Below, piece by piece: positions 20,766 to 29,833 of a stretch of DNA of 64,000 nucleotides. Positions within the stretch are counted from its first letter, which is position 1; each line of letters begins with the position of its first letter. A model generated the notes under the pieces. That model searched no databases. It saw only the letters and a list, made by a program, of their open reading frames with translations, and was not told the DNA's origin. The stretch is from Xylanibacillus composti (lineage in GTDB: Bacteria; Bacillota; Bacilli; Paenibacillales; K13): assembly GCF_018403685.1 (NCBI RefSeq), contig NZ_BOVK01000022.1, forward strand, positions 1 through 64,000, read 5' to 3'. The translations under genes and the position numbers were made by a program.

Positions 20766-22158
20766 CCGGCCTTATTTGTATCATGAATTGACCGCAAGTG
20801 TATGTTCCAAGTGCCTGCGCAAAGCAGAGGCAAAAATCGTGTTCGAGGACAACAAGGTGTATATGCTGAAGCGCTGCATGCAGCACGGTCCGGAGAAAGT
20901 CCTGATCTCTGATGATGTGGCTTATTACAAGCGCTGCAGAGACTTTACGAAGCCGGGCGACGTGCCGCTCCGCTGGAATACGCCGATTCGATATGGCTGT
21001 CCGTACGATTGCGGGCTGTGTCCGGATCACGAGCAGCATAGCTGCCTGACTCTGATTGAGGTGACGGACCGCTGCAATTTGCAATGTCCGATTTGCTACG
21101 CGGATTCCTCGCCGAAGCGGGAGTCGTATCGGTCGCTGGAACAGATTGAGCGGATGCTGGACGCCGTGGTGGCCAACGAAGGAGAGCCTGACATTGTGCA
21201 GATCAGCGGGGGCGAGCCGACGCTGCATCCTCACTTCTTCGAGATTCTCGATATGGCCAAGTCACGGCCGATCAAGCACCTGATGGTCAATACGAATGGG
21301 ATTCGATTGGCGAGCGACCGCGAATTCGCCAAGCGGTTGGCGGACTATATGCCCGGATTCGAGCTGTATTTGCAGTTCGACAGCTTCGAGCGGGATGCGC
21401 TGTTGGAGCTGCGCGGCGCAGATTTGCGCGATGTGAGGAAGAAGGCGATTGAGCATGCCAATGAGTTCGGCATCTCGACGACCCTGGTTGTGACGCTCAA
21501 GAAGGGGCTGAATGATCGCGAGATCGGGGACATTATTCAATACGGGGTTAAGCAGAAGGCAGTGCGCGGCGTTACCTTCCAACCCATACAGGCTGCCGGA
21601 AGAACCGAGCAGTACGATCCGTCCAGGGACCGTCTGACCGTCAGTGAAGTTCGGCGGATGATTATCGAGCAGTCCGGCTTGTTCCAGGAGGAGGATGTGA
21701 TTCCGGTGCCTTGCCATCCCGACTGTCTGGCAATGGGGTACGCATTGAAGACCGGGGACGGGCGTGCTGTGCCGTTGACAGGCCTGATCGATCCGCAAAT
21801 ATTGCTGGAGGGCGGCCAGAACACGATTGTCTATGAACAGGATGAAGCCTTGCGCAGCAAGCTGTTCGAGCTGTTCTCCCTGAATCAGACGCCGAACAGC
21901 TCGCCGTTGAAGCTCAAGGAGCTGCTCTGCTGCCTGCCGCTTGTCCCGGTTCCCGATGCAATTGGCTATGAGCAAGTATTCCGTATCGTAATCATGCAGT
22001 TCATGGATGCCTACAATCTGGATGTTCGGTCTGTGAAGAAATCTTGCGTGCACATCGTGCATCCGGATGGCAGAATCATCCCGTTCGATACGTATAATCT
22101 GTTCTATCGGGACGGATTGGAGGAGCAGCTCAGGCAGCTGCAGCAGGAACGGCTATAG
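20758..22158 (+). CDS. Radical-SAM protein of the MJ0619 / tetraether-synthase-like family
   Basis: A 466-residue radical-SAM enzyme. The SAM-cluster motif is CNLQCPIC (C106, C110, C113), with SGGEPTLHPHF downstream. It has extra cysteines typical of the archaeal MJ0619-like group: CSKC (16-19), C40, C60, GCPYDCGLC (C81, C85, C88), C96 and PCHPDC near residue 320. Known members of that group act on methyl groups of pterins or couple lipid chains into membrane-spanning tetraethers. Overlap with an Lgt-like gene and a following small membrane protein argue for a lipid substrate here; that is inference. The C-terminal 100 residues lack motifs I know. Confidence 0.8.
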   Translation: MPNRPYLYHELTASVCSKCLRKAEAKIVFEDNKVYMLKRCMQHGPEKVLISDDVAYYKRCRDFTKPGDVPLRWNTPIRYGCPYDCGLCPDHEQHSCLTLIEVTDRCNLQCPICYADSSPKRESYRSLEQIERMLDAVVANEGEPDIVQISGGEPTLHPHFFEILDMAKSRPIKHLMVNTNGIRLASDREFAKRLADYMPGFELYLQFDSFERDALLELRGADLRDVRKKAIEHANEFGISTTLVVTLKKGLNDREIGDIIQYGVKQKAVRGVTFQPIQAAGRTEQYDPSRDRLTVSEVRRMIIEQSGLFQEEDVIPVPCHPDCLAMGYALKTGDGRAVPLTGLIDPQILLEGGQNTIVYEQDEALRSKLFELFSLNQTPNSSPLKLKELLCCLPLVPVPDAIGYEQVFRIVIMQFMDAYNLDVRSVKKSCVHIVHPDGRIIPFDTYNLFYRDGLEEQLRQLQQERL

Positions 22159-22200
22159 GACAGGATGCAGTTGACGAAAGGATGAAAGGAGCGCGGAACG

Positions 22201-22503
22201 ATGGAAAAGGAGCCGAATCAACGATCCGGCAAAGCGGGGCATGTGGGGCAAGTCATACTGGGCATTCTGCTGCTGGCATTGCTGCATGTAGCTTTATTTA
22301 TCCTTACGCAGTGGTGGAATAGCGGATTTCTCGCGCTGGTATTCATAGGGGTCGTGCAATGGTTGTATGTGCTGCCGACGGTTTATATTTTACGCCGAAA
22401 AGGTCGAACGGGGCTGATGCAGGGCGTCTTGATTGGGGCCGGCTTGTCGTTCCTGCTGAATGCTGCATGCTTCGGGTTATTCGTGAGCGGCGCTTTATAT
22501 TAA
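22201..22503 (+). CDS. Small membrane protein linked to the Lgt-like/radical-SAM genes
   Basis: A 100-residue protein with three hydrophobic segments (about 16-36, 42-64 and 73-97) and a basic loop RRKGRTG between the second and third, giving a predicted cytoplasmic loop. No family recognised. ATG 22201 follows AAGGAGCG. It lies 42 bases after the radical-SAM gene on the same strand, with a hairpin downstream, so it is probably the third gene of that unit; it could be a partner or anchor for the enzyme. Confidence 0.7.
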   Translation: MEKEPNQRSGKAGHVGQVILGILLLALLHVALFILTQWWNSGFLALVFIGVVQWLYVLPTVYILRRKGRTGLMQGVLIGAGLSFLLNAACFGLFVSGALY

Positions 22504-22530
22504 GGAAACTTGCGAACAAGAGCGGAATCA

Positions 22531-22577
22531 TTGAAAAAGAGCTGCGGTTCAGGAGAAAAAAATCCTGAATGGCAGCT
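22531..22577 (-). terminator. Hairpin terminator shared by convergent genes
   Basis: AGCTGCGGTTCAGGA (22540-22554) pairs with TCCTGAATGGCAGCT (22563-22577) with a small internal mismatch and an A-rich loop. On the minus strand the stem is followed by CTCTTTTTC, so it terminates lacI; it may also stop plus-strand transcripts. Confidence 0.75.
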
Positions 22578-22617
22578 CTTCGGCATATATATGAAAACCT
22601 GCGAAGCGAGCGGAAGC

Positions 22618-23667
22618 TTATTTCGGTTGTGCGGCTGGCGCATTCGTCTGCCACAAGGGCTGCGCACCGCAGGAAGAGCGAATTTTCAACTCCGGCTCTA
22701 CCATAATAGCGCTGCCCTGTGTCTGCTTGTTCATCAGATCGAACAGCATCATAGCCGCCAGTCTGCCGATCCGTTCTTTGTCCTGGCGGATGGTCGTCAG
22801 GGACGGCGTAATGTATTGGCAAGCGTCGATATCGTCACAGCCGATAACCGCGATCTCCTCCGGCACTTTTATCTGGTGCTCGCGGAATGCCCGCAGCGCG
22901 CCGAAGGCGAGGAGGTCGGAGGCAGCGAACAATGCCTTGGGGAGAGAGCCCCTGGCAATCCAGGCTTGGGTAGCCTCGTAGCCGAACTGTTCTTCGAATC
23001 CGCTGCTGTAGACGAACCATTCTTCGCGTATCGGCATGGCAAAGCTGCTCATCGCTTCCCGGAACGCATCCTCGCGGATTTGCATGACGCCGGTCTTGCG
23101 ATCGGTGCCGAGGTAGCCGATTTCCCGGTAGCCGTTAATGTAGAAGTGCTCAATTACTTTGGAGGCGATCTTCTTGTTGTCTGTCATGATATAGGCGGAA
23201 TTTTTGCCGTGCAGCTCGATGTCGACGCCTATACAGGGAATATCGCTTCGATCCAGATCGCCGATGCTTGGCTCCAGCTCATCGCCGGCAATAATGATGC
23301 AGCCGTCCACATGATAATGGAGGCAGCGCGCCAAATAATCCTCGCCGCCGCTGAGAAACTTCTCGTTGGAAAACAAAATGACGTCATAGCCCAGAATTCC
23401 GATCTGCTTCTTGAAGGCATTGATCACTTCGATGAAGAAGGGGTGTCTGAAATCGACATTGAGCTTGCCGGCAAAGACAACGCCAATGAGCTGAGACTTG
23501 GTAATGGCGGTCAGCTTGGACGATGTACTGGGTTGATAACCGTTCTCCTCCATAATTTTTAGCACATGCTTTTTTGTTTCCTCGCCGACATCGGGATAAT
23601 TGTGAATAATCTTCGAGACGGTGGAGACGGAAACCCCAGCCAGCTTGGCAATGGTTTTCATATTCAT
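22618..23667 (-). CDS. LacI-family transcriptional regulator
   Basis: A 349-residue repressor. The N-terminal helix-turn-helix and hinge follow the family pattern (MKTIAKLAGVSVSTVSKIIH, then NGYQPS) and are followed by a two-lobed sugar-binding domain with the usual late motif VIGCDDIDACQYITPSLTTIRQD. It is divergent from a sugar ABC transporter operon with a 404-base intergenic region that holds several CGAAAA/TTTTCG-type palindromes, so I infer it controls that operon. The start may be ATG 23667 or the ATG six bases later; both have usable ribosome-binding sites. Confidence 0.93.
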   Translation of the reverse strand: MNMKTIAKLAGVSVSTVSKIIHNYPDVGEETKKHVLKIMEENGYQPSTSSKLTAITKSQLIGVVFAGKLNVDFRHPFFIEVINAFKKQIGILGYDVILFSNEKFLSGGEDYLARCLHYHVDGCIIIAGDELEPSIGDLDRSDIPCIGVDIELHGKNSAYIMTDNKKIASKVIEHFYINGYREIGYLGTDRKTGVMQIREDAFREAMSSFAMPIREEWFVYSSGFEEQFGYEATQAWIARGSLPKALFAASDLLAFGALRAFREHQIKVPEEIAVIGCDDIDACQYITPSLTTIRQDKERIGRLAAMMLFDLMNKQTQGSAIMVEPELKIRSSCGAQPLWQTNAPAAQPK

Positions 23668-24071
23668 TCCTTACACCCTCTTAGCCTTTTTCCTAAAATC
23701 CAACAACATTTTCGTAAACATTAGCAAAACAATCATACCGCTTTTTCGTTAGGTTCGTCAACTGAGTACGCGAAAATAGAGGTGTTTGTCCATTCACTCA
23801 TAAAAAACAGGTCATTTACGAAAACATTTCGTTGGTTAATTTACGAAAAATCTCTTTACAAACCGAAAATCGTGCTTAATAATGGGGATGTAAGCGCGAA
23901 ACATTTTCCGAACGCGCAACAAGAGCATGCATCGTTTCACGAAAATGACGCCCTGAGCCGCAAGCACTCAAAAGGAGGGCGGGTACTAAGCGATGCAGCA
24001 GCCGGATGTCATTTGCAGGAATGTAAGCGCTTCAACATGATTATCCAGATGATGGGGAGGTAGTCAACGAA
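23668..24071 (+). promoter_or_regulatory. Divergent control region between lacI and the sugar ABC operon
   Basis: No gene is visible. Palindrome ACGAAA-ACA-TTTCGT lies at 23818-23832; related half sites CGAAAA or TTTTCG occur near 23711, 23771, 23844, 23865 and 23896-23909 (GCGAAACATTTTCCG). A candidate plus-strand promoter is TTTACA-16-TAATAA (23855-23882). A further palindromic box TGTAAGCGCTTCAACA (24022-24037) just before the lipoprotein ribosome-binding site resembles LacI/CcpA-type operators, with mismatches to the cre consensus. Confidence 0.5.
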
Positions 24072-25427
24072 ATGAAAAAATGGTCTGCATTGCTGCTAAC
24101 CATGGCTGTCCTACTTGTGTTGTCCGCTTGTTCAGGGGGGAATGGCGGTAGCGCTACACAATCGCCTAACGGGGATTCAGGTTCGAAGGGCTCAGGGGAT
24201 GCCGGAAAGCAGGTCACGCTCCGTGTATTGCACTGGATTAATGAACCGGTTAACAAGTATATGGAGGATGTGTTCATTCCGCAATTTGAGGAGAAGTATA
24301 CGAATGTTAAGATCGATTATACGACCGTACCTTCTGACAGCACGTATGATCAACTGATGCAAACACGAATTAATGCCAATGATGCAGATATAGTGGCCTA
24401 CAAGAGTTCCTTTGTAGGAGCGCCGCAGGAGTGGTCGCCAGGAGCGGCTGATCCGCTGTGGAAGCAGTGGGCGGACGCTGGATTGCTCGCGGATTTGACG
24501 GAAGAAGACTTTATCGCAAATTACAATCCGGTTGATGTGGAAAATGCGATGACCTACGACGGCAAAGTGTATGGTGTGAACATGGGGAAAGTATCCTTCA
24601 CCGGGCTTTTCTACAATAAAGATATTTTTGCGCAGTATAATTTAGATGTTCCGACGACTTGGGATGAATTCATGGTTGTGTTGAATACGCTGAAGGACAA
24701 CGGTGTTACACCAATTGGTTTTGCCGGCAAGGAAGTGTGGCCAATCAATTTGGCAGTGCAAGGGCTGCAAGCCACGATTCATGAAGATCAGTTGGCTTAT
24801 ATTAAAGGGCTTTGGACAGGGGAAACGAAGTTCACCGATCCGGCAGCGATTGAAGTGCTGGAGAAAGCGCAAATCATGATGAACTACGCGCAAAACGGCT
24901 TTATGGGCACTGATTACGGCACACTGCCAAGCTTGTTCGCAGCAGGCCAAGTAGCGATGGCTGCTGACGGCACTTGGAATGCGGCTACCTATCAAGGCTT
25001 GAATCCTGACTTAAATTTCGGATACTTCCCAATACCAGGAAGCAGCAATGCCGCGGTCAATGGCAAATTAGCAGGGAAGTACGATATGACTTGGATGGTG
25101 GTAGAGAAATCGTCGAACAAAGACTGGGCGTTGACGTTCTTGGAAGAGATGAGCTCGCGCGACAACTATACGGCTTTCGTGAATGCTGCAGGCTTCTTGC
25201 CGACGCAGGATGTGACGGTGGACAGCGAGTTTATTAATGAAATCATGCCTTATCTCGGAGAGTTCATTCTTGCATGGGATCAATTGGCCATCAATCGTGA
25301 GAATGTAGGCCAATACGCCGATGGATCGAGCCCGCACGCTGAATTCCTGAAGCCGGCAGGACCGCTAGAATCTCCGCAGGAGCTAGCCGACTTGTCACAG
25401 AAGGATTGGGACGCAGCAGCACAGTAA
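24072..25427 (+). CDS. ABC transporter sugar-binding lipoprotein (family 1)
   Basis: A 451-residue extracellular solute-binding protein. The lipobox VLSAC puts the acylated cysteine at 20, followed by a G/S/N-rich linker. The mature part has family-1 features: VLHWINEPVNKYMEDVFIPQFE at the start, GVNMGKVSFTGLFYNKDIFAQY, and the WDEF and GSSPHAEF regions. Such proteins deliver oligosaccharides or sugar derivatives to a two-permease transporter; the two permeases follow. No ATPase gene is present, so a shared MsmX-type ATPase encoded elsewhere probably powers it. Confidence 0.9.
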   Translation: MKKWSALLLTMAVLLVLSACSGGNGGSATQSPNGDSGSKGSGDAGKQVTLRVLHWINEPVNKYMEDVFIPQFEEKYTNVKIDYTTVPSDSTYDQLMQTRINANDADIVAYKSSFVGAPQEWSPGAADPLWKQWADAGLLADLTEEDFIANYNPVDVENAMTYDGKVYGVNMGKVSFTGLFYNKDIFAQYNLDVPTTWDEFMVVLNTLKDNGVTPIGFAGKEVWPINLAVQGLQATIHEDQLAYIKGLWTGETKFTDPAAIEVLEKAQIMMNYAQNGFMGTDYGTLPSLFAAGQVAMAADGTWNAATYQGLNPDLNFGYFPIPGSSNAAVNGKLAGKYDMTWMVVEKSSNKDWALTFLEEMSSRDNYTAFVNAAGFLPTQDVTVDSEFINEIMPYLGEFILAWDQLAINRENVGQYADGSSPHAEFLKPAGPLESPQELADLSQKDWDAAAQ

Positions 25428-25519
25428 GGTGAACTGAGCATAACTAAACCCTAAGAAGGTGTTGGTGCCAGACGGTTCAGCGTCTGGCGCTGGCATCTTC
25501 TTTCCACAGAGGTGTTCCT

Positions 25520-26413
25520 ATGTATCCTTTCGGAAAAGGCTTGTCCCGCCATATGCCGTTCCTCCTCCTGATGATACCGGTAGCGTTATATGTGCTGTTG
25601 GCGGTTGGACCGTCGCTAGTCACGATTGTGTTCTCCTTTACAAACGCTACGGGGATTCCGGGAACGTCCTGGCAGTTTATCGGGTTGGACAATTACAAGA
25701 CGTTCTTCACAGCATCGAATGCAGGCGATCAGGTTCGGGCAATCGGCCGTTCCCTGTATTTCGCCTTTGCGGTGGTGTTGATTCAGAATGCGGTGGCCCT
25801 GTTGATTGCGATTATTGTCAACAAGAGATTGCGCGGCGATGTGTTTTACCGGGCAACATATTTCCTGCCTGTCGTGCTCGGGGTAACGGTTTCGGGGCTT
25901 ATTTGGCAAATGATGTTCAACCCGATGGGCGGTCCAGCGCAGAAGCTGTTGAACGTCTTCGGAACACAGTCGAATTTTTTTGGCAGCTATGATATCGCCT
26001 TTGAGCTTATTATTTTTGTGCAGATATGGATGTATATGGGTTACTCCATGACAATTTTTCTCGCTGGTTTGCAAGCGATTCCTAAGGATTTGTATGAGGC
26101 AGGTTATATGGATGGGGCGAGGGGTTGGTCCTCCTTCCGTCATATTACTTTCCCGATGATCGCTCCGGCGATGACTGTCAATATACTACTCTCGATTATT
26201 GGCGCGCTGCAAACGTTCGACATTATTTATGTTTTGACTGGCGGAAATTTTGAAACCTCGACATTGGCGTACAATGTGTTTGCAGCTGCATTCGCAACGA
26301 CCACTTCTGATTTTGGCAGGGCTTCAGCGATTGCAATGATTCAGTTCGTATTCGTTTTCGCCTTCGCGATTGTTGCCATGCTGTATTTCCGCAAAAGAGA
26401 GGTGGAGCTCTAA
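25520..26413 (+). CDS. Sugar ABC transporter permease (UgpA/MalF type)
   Basis: A 297-residue inner-membrane permease with six predicted transmembrane segments. The ATPase-coupling EAA loop reads DLYEAGYMDGARGWSSFRHITFP near residues 190-212. ATG 25520 follows AGAGGTGTTCCT. The 92 bases before it contain a hairpin (CCAGACG / CGTCTGG near 25470-25489), possibly a partial terminator that lowers permease expression relative to the binding protein. It shares one base with the next permease start. Confidence 0.92.
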   Translation: MYPFGKGLSRHMPFLLLMIPVALYVLLAVGPSLVTIVFSFTNATGIPGTSWQFIGLDNYKTFFTASNAGDQVRAIGRSLYFAFAVVLIQNAVALLIAIIVNKRLRGDVFYRATYFLPVVLGVTVSGLIWQMMFNPMGGPAQKLLNVFGTQSNFFGSYDIAFELIIFVQIWMYMGYSMTIFLAGLQAIPKDLYEAGYMDGARGWSSFRHITFPMIAPAMTVNILLSIIGALQTFDIIYVLTGGNFETSTLAYNVFAAAFATTTSDFGRASAIAMIQFVFVFAFAIVAMLYFRKREVEL

Positions 26414-27231
26414 TGAGGGAATCCAGAACGATTCTAGGAATGCGTTATGGCATCGTGCTGCTGTTCATGGCTCTATATTTGCTGCCGCTTCTCTATTTGT
26501 TCAATGTTTCGATGAAGACGCAGTTCGAATATTTGGCGAACCCATTAGCGATCGCAGAATCGCTGCGCTTCTCAAATTTTGCAGAGGCTTGGCAGCTAGG
26601 GAACTTTGCCAAATACTTGTGGAATAGTGTGCTCTATACCGTGACCTCTACGGTGCTGTCTATGCTGCTCTCACTTATAGCGGCATTCCCGATTGCACGG
26701 GGATATGTGAAGTTTAGTAGCTTTTTCTATACATTTTTTCTCATCTCGATGTTCTTGCCCAATCCGCTCATACCGCAATTTGCGCTGATGACGGAGCTTG
26801 GCTTGTATAATACCCAAATCGGCTATATCTTGCTGCGTACGACAGGCACCGGCATTGCGTTCCTGCTGATCGTAGGCTACATCAAGTCGATATCTCGGGA
26901 CTTGGATGAAGCGGCAGCCATGGACGGCTGCGGGTATATTCGTTATTTGTTCACGATTTTGCTGCCGCTGACGAAGCCGGTGCTGGCCACCGGCATTATC
27001 TTGACGGCAATCGGAACGTGGAATGACATTATCATGCCGGTTATTTATTTGTCAGATCAGAGCTTGGCGCCTGTAACGAAGGGACTGTTCGCGTTCCGCG
27101 GACAATATTTGAACAACTGGCCGCTGCTTGCATGCGGCATCATCATCGTAGCTGCGCCGTTGATTGTGCTGTACGCTTTCCTTCAGAAGTACCTCGTGGA
27201 CGGGGCGCTTGCTGGAGCGGTGAAGTCATAA
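26413..27231 (+). CDS. Sugar ABC transporter permease (UgpE/MalG type)
   Basis: A 272-residue partner permease. The EAA loop DLDEAAAMDGCGYIRYLFTILLP is at about residues 161-183. The start ATG at 26413 overlaps the stop of the first permease (TAATG), which suggests translational coupling. It completes the membrane part of the importer. Two metabolic genes, an SDR and a mannonate-dehydratase-type enzyme, follow on the same strand within 70-120 bases and probably use the imported sugar. Confidence 0.92.
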   Translation: MRESRTILGMRYGIVLLFMALYLLPLLYLFNVSMKTQFEYLANPLAIAESLRFSNFAEAWQLGNFAKYLWNSVLYTVTSTVLSMLLSLIAAFPIARGYVKFSSFFYTFFLISMFLPNPLIPQFALMTELGLYNTQIGYILLRTTGTGIAFLLIVGYIKSISRDLDEAAAMDGCGYIRYLFTILLPLTKPVLATGIILTAIGTWNDIIMPVIYLSDQSLAPVTKGLFAFRGQYLNNWPLLACGIIIVAAPLIVLYAFLQKYLVDGALAGAVKS

Positions 27232-27295
27232 GGAGGAGCAAATATTCCTTGTTGTCAGCATACTTCCGGCAAAACAGAAAGAGAGGTGCCGATAC

Positions 27296-28084
27296 GTGGA
27301 GAGAAAGGCTGCAATTGTAACTGGAGCCAGCCGAGGCATTGGCAGAGGCACGGCATTGAAGCTGGCCGAGCATGGGTACGATCTGGTCATCACGCATTTA
27401 AATGAGCAGGAGGAAGCGGAGGCGGTTGCCGAAGAGATTGTTTCCAAGCACGGGGGGCGTTGCCACATTGTTCAATGCGACTTGTCTGAGAGCGGGTCTG
27501 CCCGAAATGTTATGGAGCAGGCTGTGCGAGCATACGGCCGCATTCATGTGCTGGTCAATAATGCAGGGGCCAGCAAGTTTGATGAGATCAAGAAAATGCC
27601 ACTCGACGTTCTGAATTATTTGATGAAGCTGAACTTCCGGGCGCCGATGCAAATGATTCAGCTAGTATCGAACCATATGATCGAGCACGGCATTGCAGGA
27701 GCGATCGTGAACATTGCTTCATCGAGAGCGGAGAGAGCCTATCCGACCGACGCCATTTATGGCGGCATGAAGGCCGCGCTCGTGCGGGCGACCGAATCGA
27801 TTGCGCTGGAGCTGGCGCCGCATGGGATTCGCATCAACAATATCTCGCCGGGCGCCATACAGGTGCGGGATGAGATGCAACCGTTCTACGAGGCGCTGGG
27901 GAAGAAGATTCCGCTGGGCCGCGGCGGTGTGCCGAGCGATGTCGGCAGTGCCGTTGTCTGGATTTGCTCGGAGGAGGCCTCGTATATTACCGGGGTCAAC
28001 CTGCGGGTGGACGGCGGGCTGATATTGCCGGGCATGCCGGAGCGGCTGGATGTGAATCCGGAGGATGGCTGGGGCAAGATTTAA
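27296..28084 (+). CDS. Short-chain dehydrogenase/reductase
   Basis: A 262-residue NAD(P)-dependent oxidoreductase. Cofactor motif TGASRGIG (about 9-16), NNAG (about 88-91), the catalytic tetrad serine in NIASSRAE, and YGGMK (Tyr-x-x-x-Lys) are present, with C-terminal VDGG. Residues after the first strand do not settle NAD versus NADP. GTG 27296 follows GAGGTG. Next to a ManD-type dehydratase and a sugar importer, a hexuronate or aldonate reductase role is plausible but not proven. Confidence 0.88.
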   Translation: MERKAAIVTGASRGIGRGTALKLAEHGYDLVITHLNEQEEAEAVAEEIVSKHGGRCHIVQCDLSESGSARNVMEQAVRAYGRIHVLVNNAGASKFDEIKKMPLDVLNYLMKLNFRAPMQMIQLVSNHMIEHGIAGAIVNIASSRAERAYPTDAIYGGMKAALVRATESIALELAPHGIRINNISPGAIQVRDEMQPFYEALGKKIPLGRGGVPSDVGSAVVWICSEEASYITGVNLRVDGGLILPGMPERLDVNPEDGWGKI

Positions 28085-28204
28085 GATGCGAATGCACGTG
28101 TGAAGCGGCAGGCTCGCCCATGCCTTGGCAGACAATTTGCAGTGATGGGGCGGCATTTGCAGGCAGAGCTTAGGGAAACCACAAACACCAGGGAGATGAT
28201 GAAC

Positions 28205-29407
28205 GTGGCGGCTGTAACCATAAGAGACGTAAAAACGATCTTGACCGCGCCGGAGGGCATTAACTTAGTCGTTGTTAAAGTAGAAACATCGGAGCCGGGG
28301 CTGTACGGCTTGGGCTGTGCAACGTTTACGCAGCGGCATCGCGCTGTACAGACGGCAATCGAGGAATACATCAAGCCGTTCCTGATCGGCAAGGATGTCT
28401 CCCGGATCGAGGACCTTTGGCAAACAGCCATGGTCAGCGGGTATTGGCGCAACGGGCCGATTATGAACAACGCGGTATCTGGCATGGATATGGCGCTCTG
28501 GGACATCAAGGGCAAGATGGCCGGCATGCCGGTTTACCAGCTGCTGGGCGGCAAATGTCGGGAAGCGGCGGCTGTGTATCGTCATGCGGACGGCAGAGAT
28601 GAACGGGAGGTCGAGGAAAACGTACGGGCATTCATAGAGCAGGGATACCGCTATATTCGCTGCCAGATGGGCTTATACGGGGGGCTCCATCCGAATCTCG
28701 CCAAGCCGGAAGGCGCGCTGGAGGGCGCTTATTATGATCCCGCCGCCTATGCGCGGAGCATCCCTCGCCTGTTCGAGCATATCCGCGGTACTGTCGGCAG
28801 CGAGATTGAGCTGATTCACGATATTCACGAGCGGCTTGTGCCGATTGAAGCGGTACAGCTTGCGAAGGAGCTGGAGCAGTATCGCCTCTTCTACCTGGAG
28901 GACGCGCTGCCGCCGGAGCAGATTGACTGGTATCGCATGATTCGGGCGCAAACGAGCACACCGCTCGCGATGGGCGAGCTGTTCGTGCACCCGCTCGAAT
29001 GGACGCCGCTCGTCAGCGAACGGCTGATTGACTTCATCCGCGTGCATGTCAGCACGATTGGCGGCATTACGCCTGCGAAGAAGCTGGCGGTGCTGGGCGA
29101 AGCGTTCGGCGTGCGGACAGCCTGGCATGGGCCGGGCGACGTGAGCCCTGTCGGGCATGCGGCGAACCTGCATCTGGACTTGAATTGCCCGAACTTCGGC
29201 ATTCAGGAATGGACGCCGTTCAGCGACGCGACGCGCGAAGTGTTCCCGGGCTGTCCGGAGGTGCGCGGCGGCTACGCCTATATCGAGGAGAAGCCGGGGC
29301 TTGGTATCGAGCTTGACGAGGAGAAGGCGGCGAAGTTCCCGCCGCATGACGAGCTTCCGGCCTGGACGCTGGCGCGCAAGCCGGACGGCACACCGGCCCG
29401 GCCGTAA
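28205..29407 (+). CDS. manD: Mannonate dehydratase-like enzyme of the enolase superfamily (ManD/RspA type)
   Basis: Members dehydrate D-mannonate to 2-keto-3-deoxygluconate, although some are nearly inactive. The 400-residue protein has the enolase-superfamily capping domain and barrel with acid residues in ELIHDIHERL, YLEDALPPE and AMGELF, and the very characteristic WHGPGDVSPVGHAAN block that carries the catalytic histidine. GTG 28205 lies nine bases after GGGAG; two ATG codons (28196, 28199) sit closer and may also serve. It closes the LacI-controlled sugar cluster. No UxaC-type isomerase is seen here, so the pathway is completed elsewhere or differs. Confidence 0.85.
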   Translation: MAAVTIRDVKTILTAPEGINLVVVKVETSEPGLYGLGCATFTQRHRAVQTAIEEYIKPFLIGKDVSRIEDLWQTAMVSGYWRNGPIMNNAVSGMDMALWDIKGKMAGMPVYQLLGGKCREAAAVYRHADGRDEREVEENVRAFIEQGYRYIRCQMGLYGGLHPNLAKPEGALEGAYYDPAAYARSIPRLFEHIRGTVGSEIELIHDIHERLVPIEAVQLAKELEQYRLFYLEDALPPEQIDWYRMIRAQTSTPLAMGELFVHPLEWTPLVSERLIDFIRVHVSTIGGITPAKKLAVLGEAFGVRTAWHGPGDVSPVGHAANLHLDLNCPNFGIQEWTPFSDATREVFPGCPEVRGGYAYIEEKPGLGIELDEEKAAKFPPHDELPAWTLARKPDGTPARP

Positions 29408-29528
29408 CATCGGGGATGCTTGGCCGCAAGCTTGTTGGCTGGGCGCAACTGTCTCTGGGCGGTGGAATCTAACCTGTGTTGGGCTGCTGTGCGAGCTGGG
29501 TGAAGCGGGGTAGCGTGCACGGTATAAT

Positions 29529-29711
29529 CTAACGGAAATGACAGACGCTATTTGCTCGTTTTTTGTACATTTCTGCTTCTAACGGAACTCACAGCGCTTA
29601 TAGGGTGCAAGTAAGGGGATTTCCGGTTATGTGCCCCGAATAGCGTCTCCTGGTTCCGTTAGCGGTGCATAATCATCAAAAAGAAGCTAATCGTGCTTCT
29701 GAGTTCCGTTA
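29529..29711. repeat. 183-bp modular inverted repeat, copy 1
   Basis: The 29408-29786 gap has no gene but holds four arms of a CTAACGGAA...AGACGCTATT unit: two direct (29529-29552 and 29579-29600, 50 bases apart) then two inverted (29639-29662 and 29682-29711, 49 apart). The outer arms pair with each other, as do the inner arms. A second element with the same architecture is at 42182-42366. No coding capacity. Confidence 0.8.
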
Positions 29712-29786
29712 GAAGCATCGCGGGGCGTGAGGGTTTTGCCGCGTCCTGGCGCGTCTTGTTGCCGTATCCGAGGTTCGCATAACAAA

Positions 29787-29821
29787 GGGGCTGCTCTGGT
29801 CATAATGACCAGGGCAGCCCC
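29787..29821 (-). terminator. Terminator of the minus-strand tRNA-Pro
   Basis: Long stem GGGGCTGC-CTGGTCA / TGACCAG-GCAGCCCC with short loop; on the minus strand it is followed by TTTGTTA. It lies just downstream of tRNA-Pro. Confidence 0.8.
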
Positions 29822-29833
29822 TAGTTCGTCATA

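Noticed and set aside
22510..23562. Plus-strand open frame opposite lacI
   Set aside because: LacI on the minus strand has complete HTH and sugar-binding motifs; the plus frame has none and starts inside the terminator region.
24022..24037. CcpA cre site TGTAAGCGCTTCAACA
   Set aside because: Two mismatches at conserved positions; kept only as a LacI/CcpA-like palindrome within the control region, not called as a cre.
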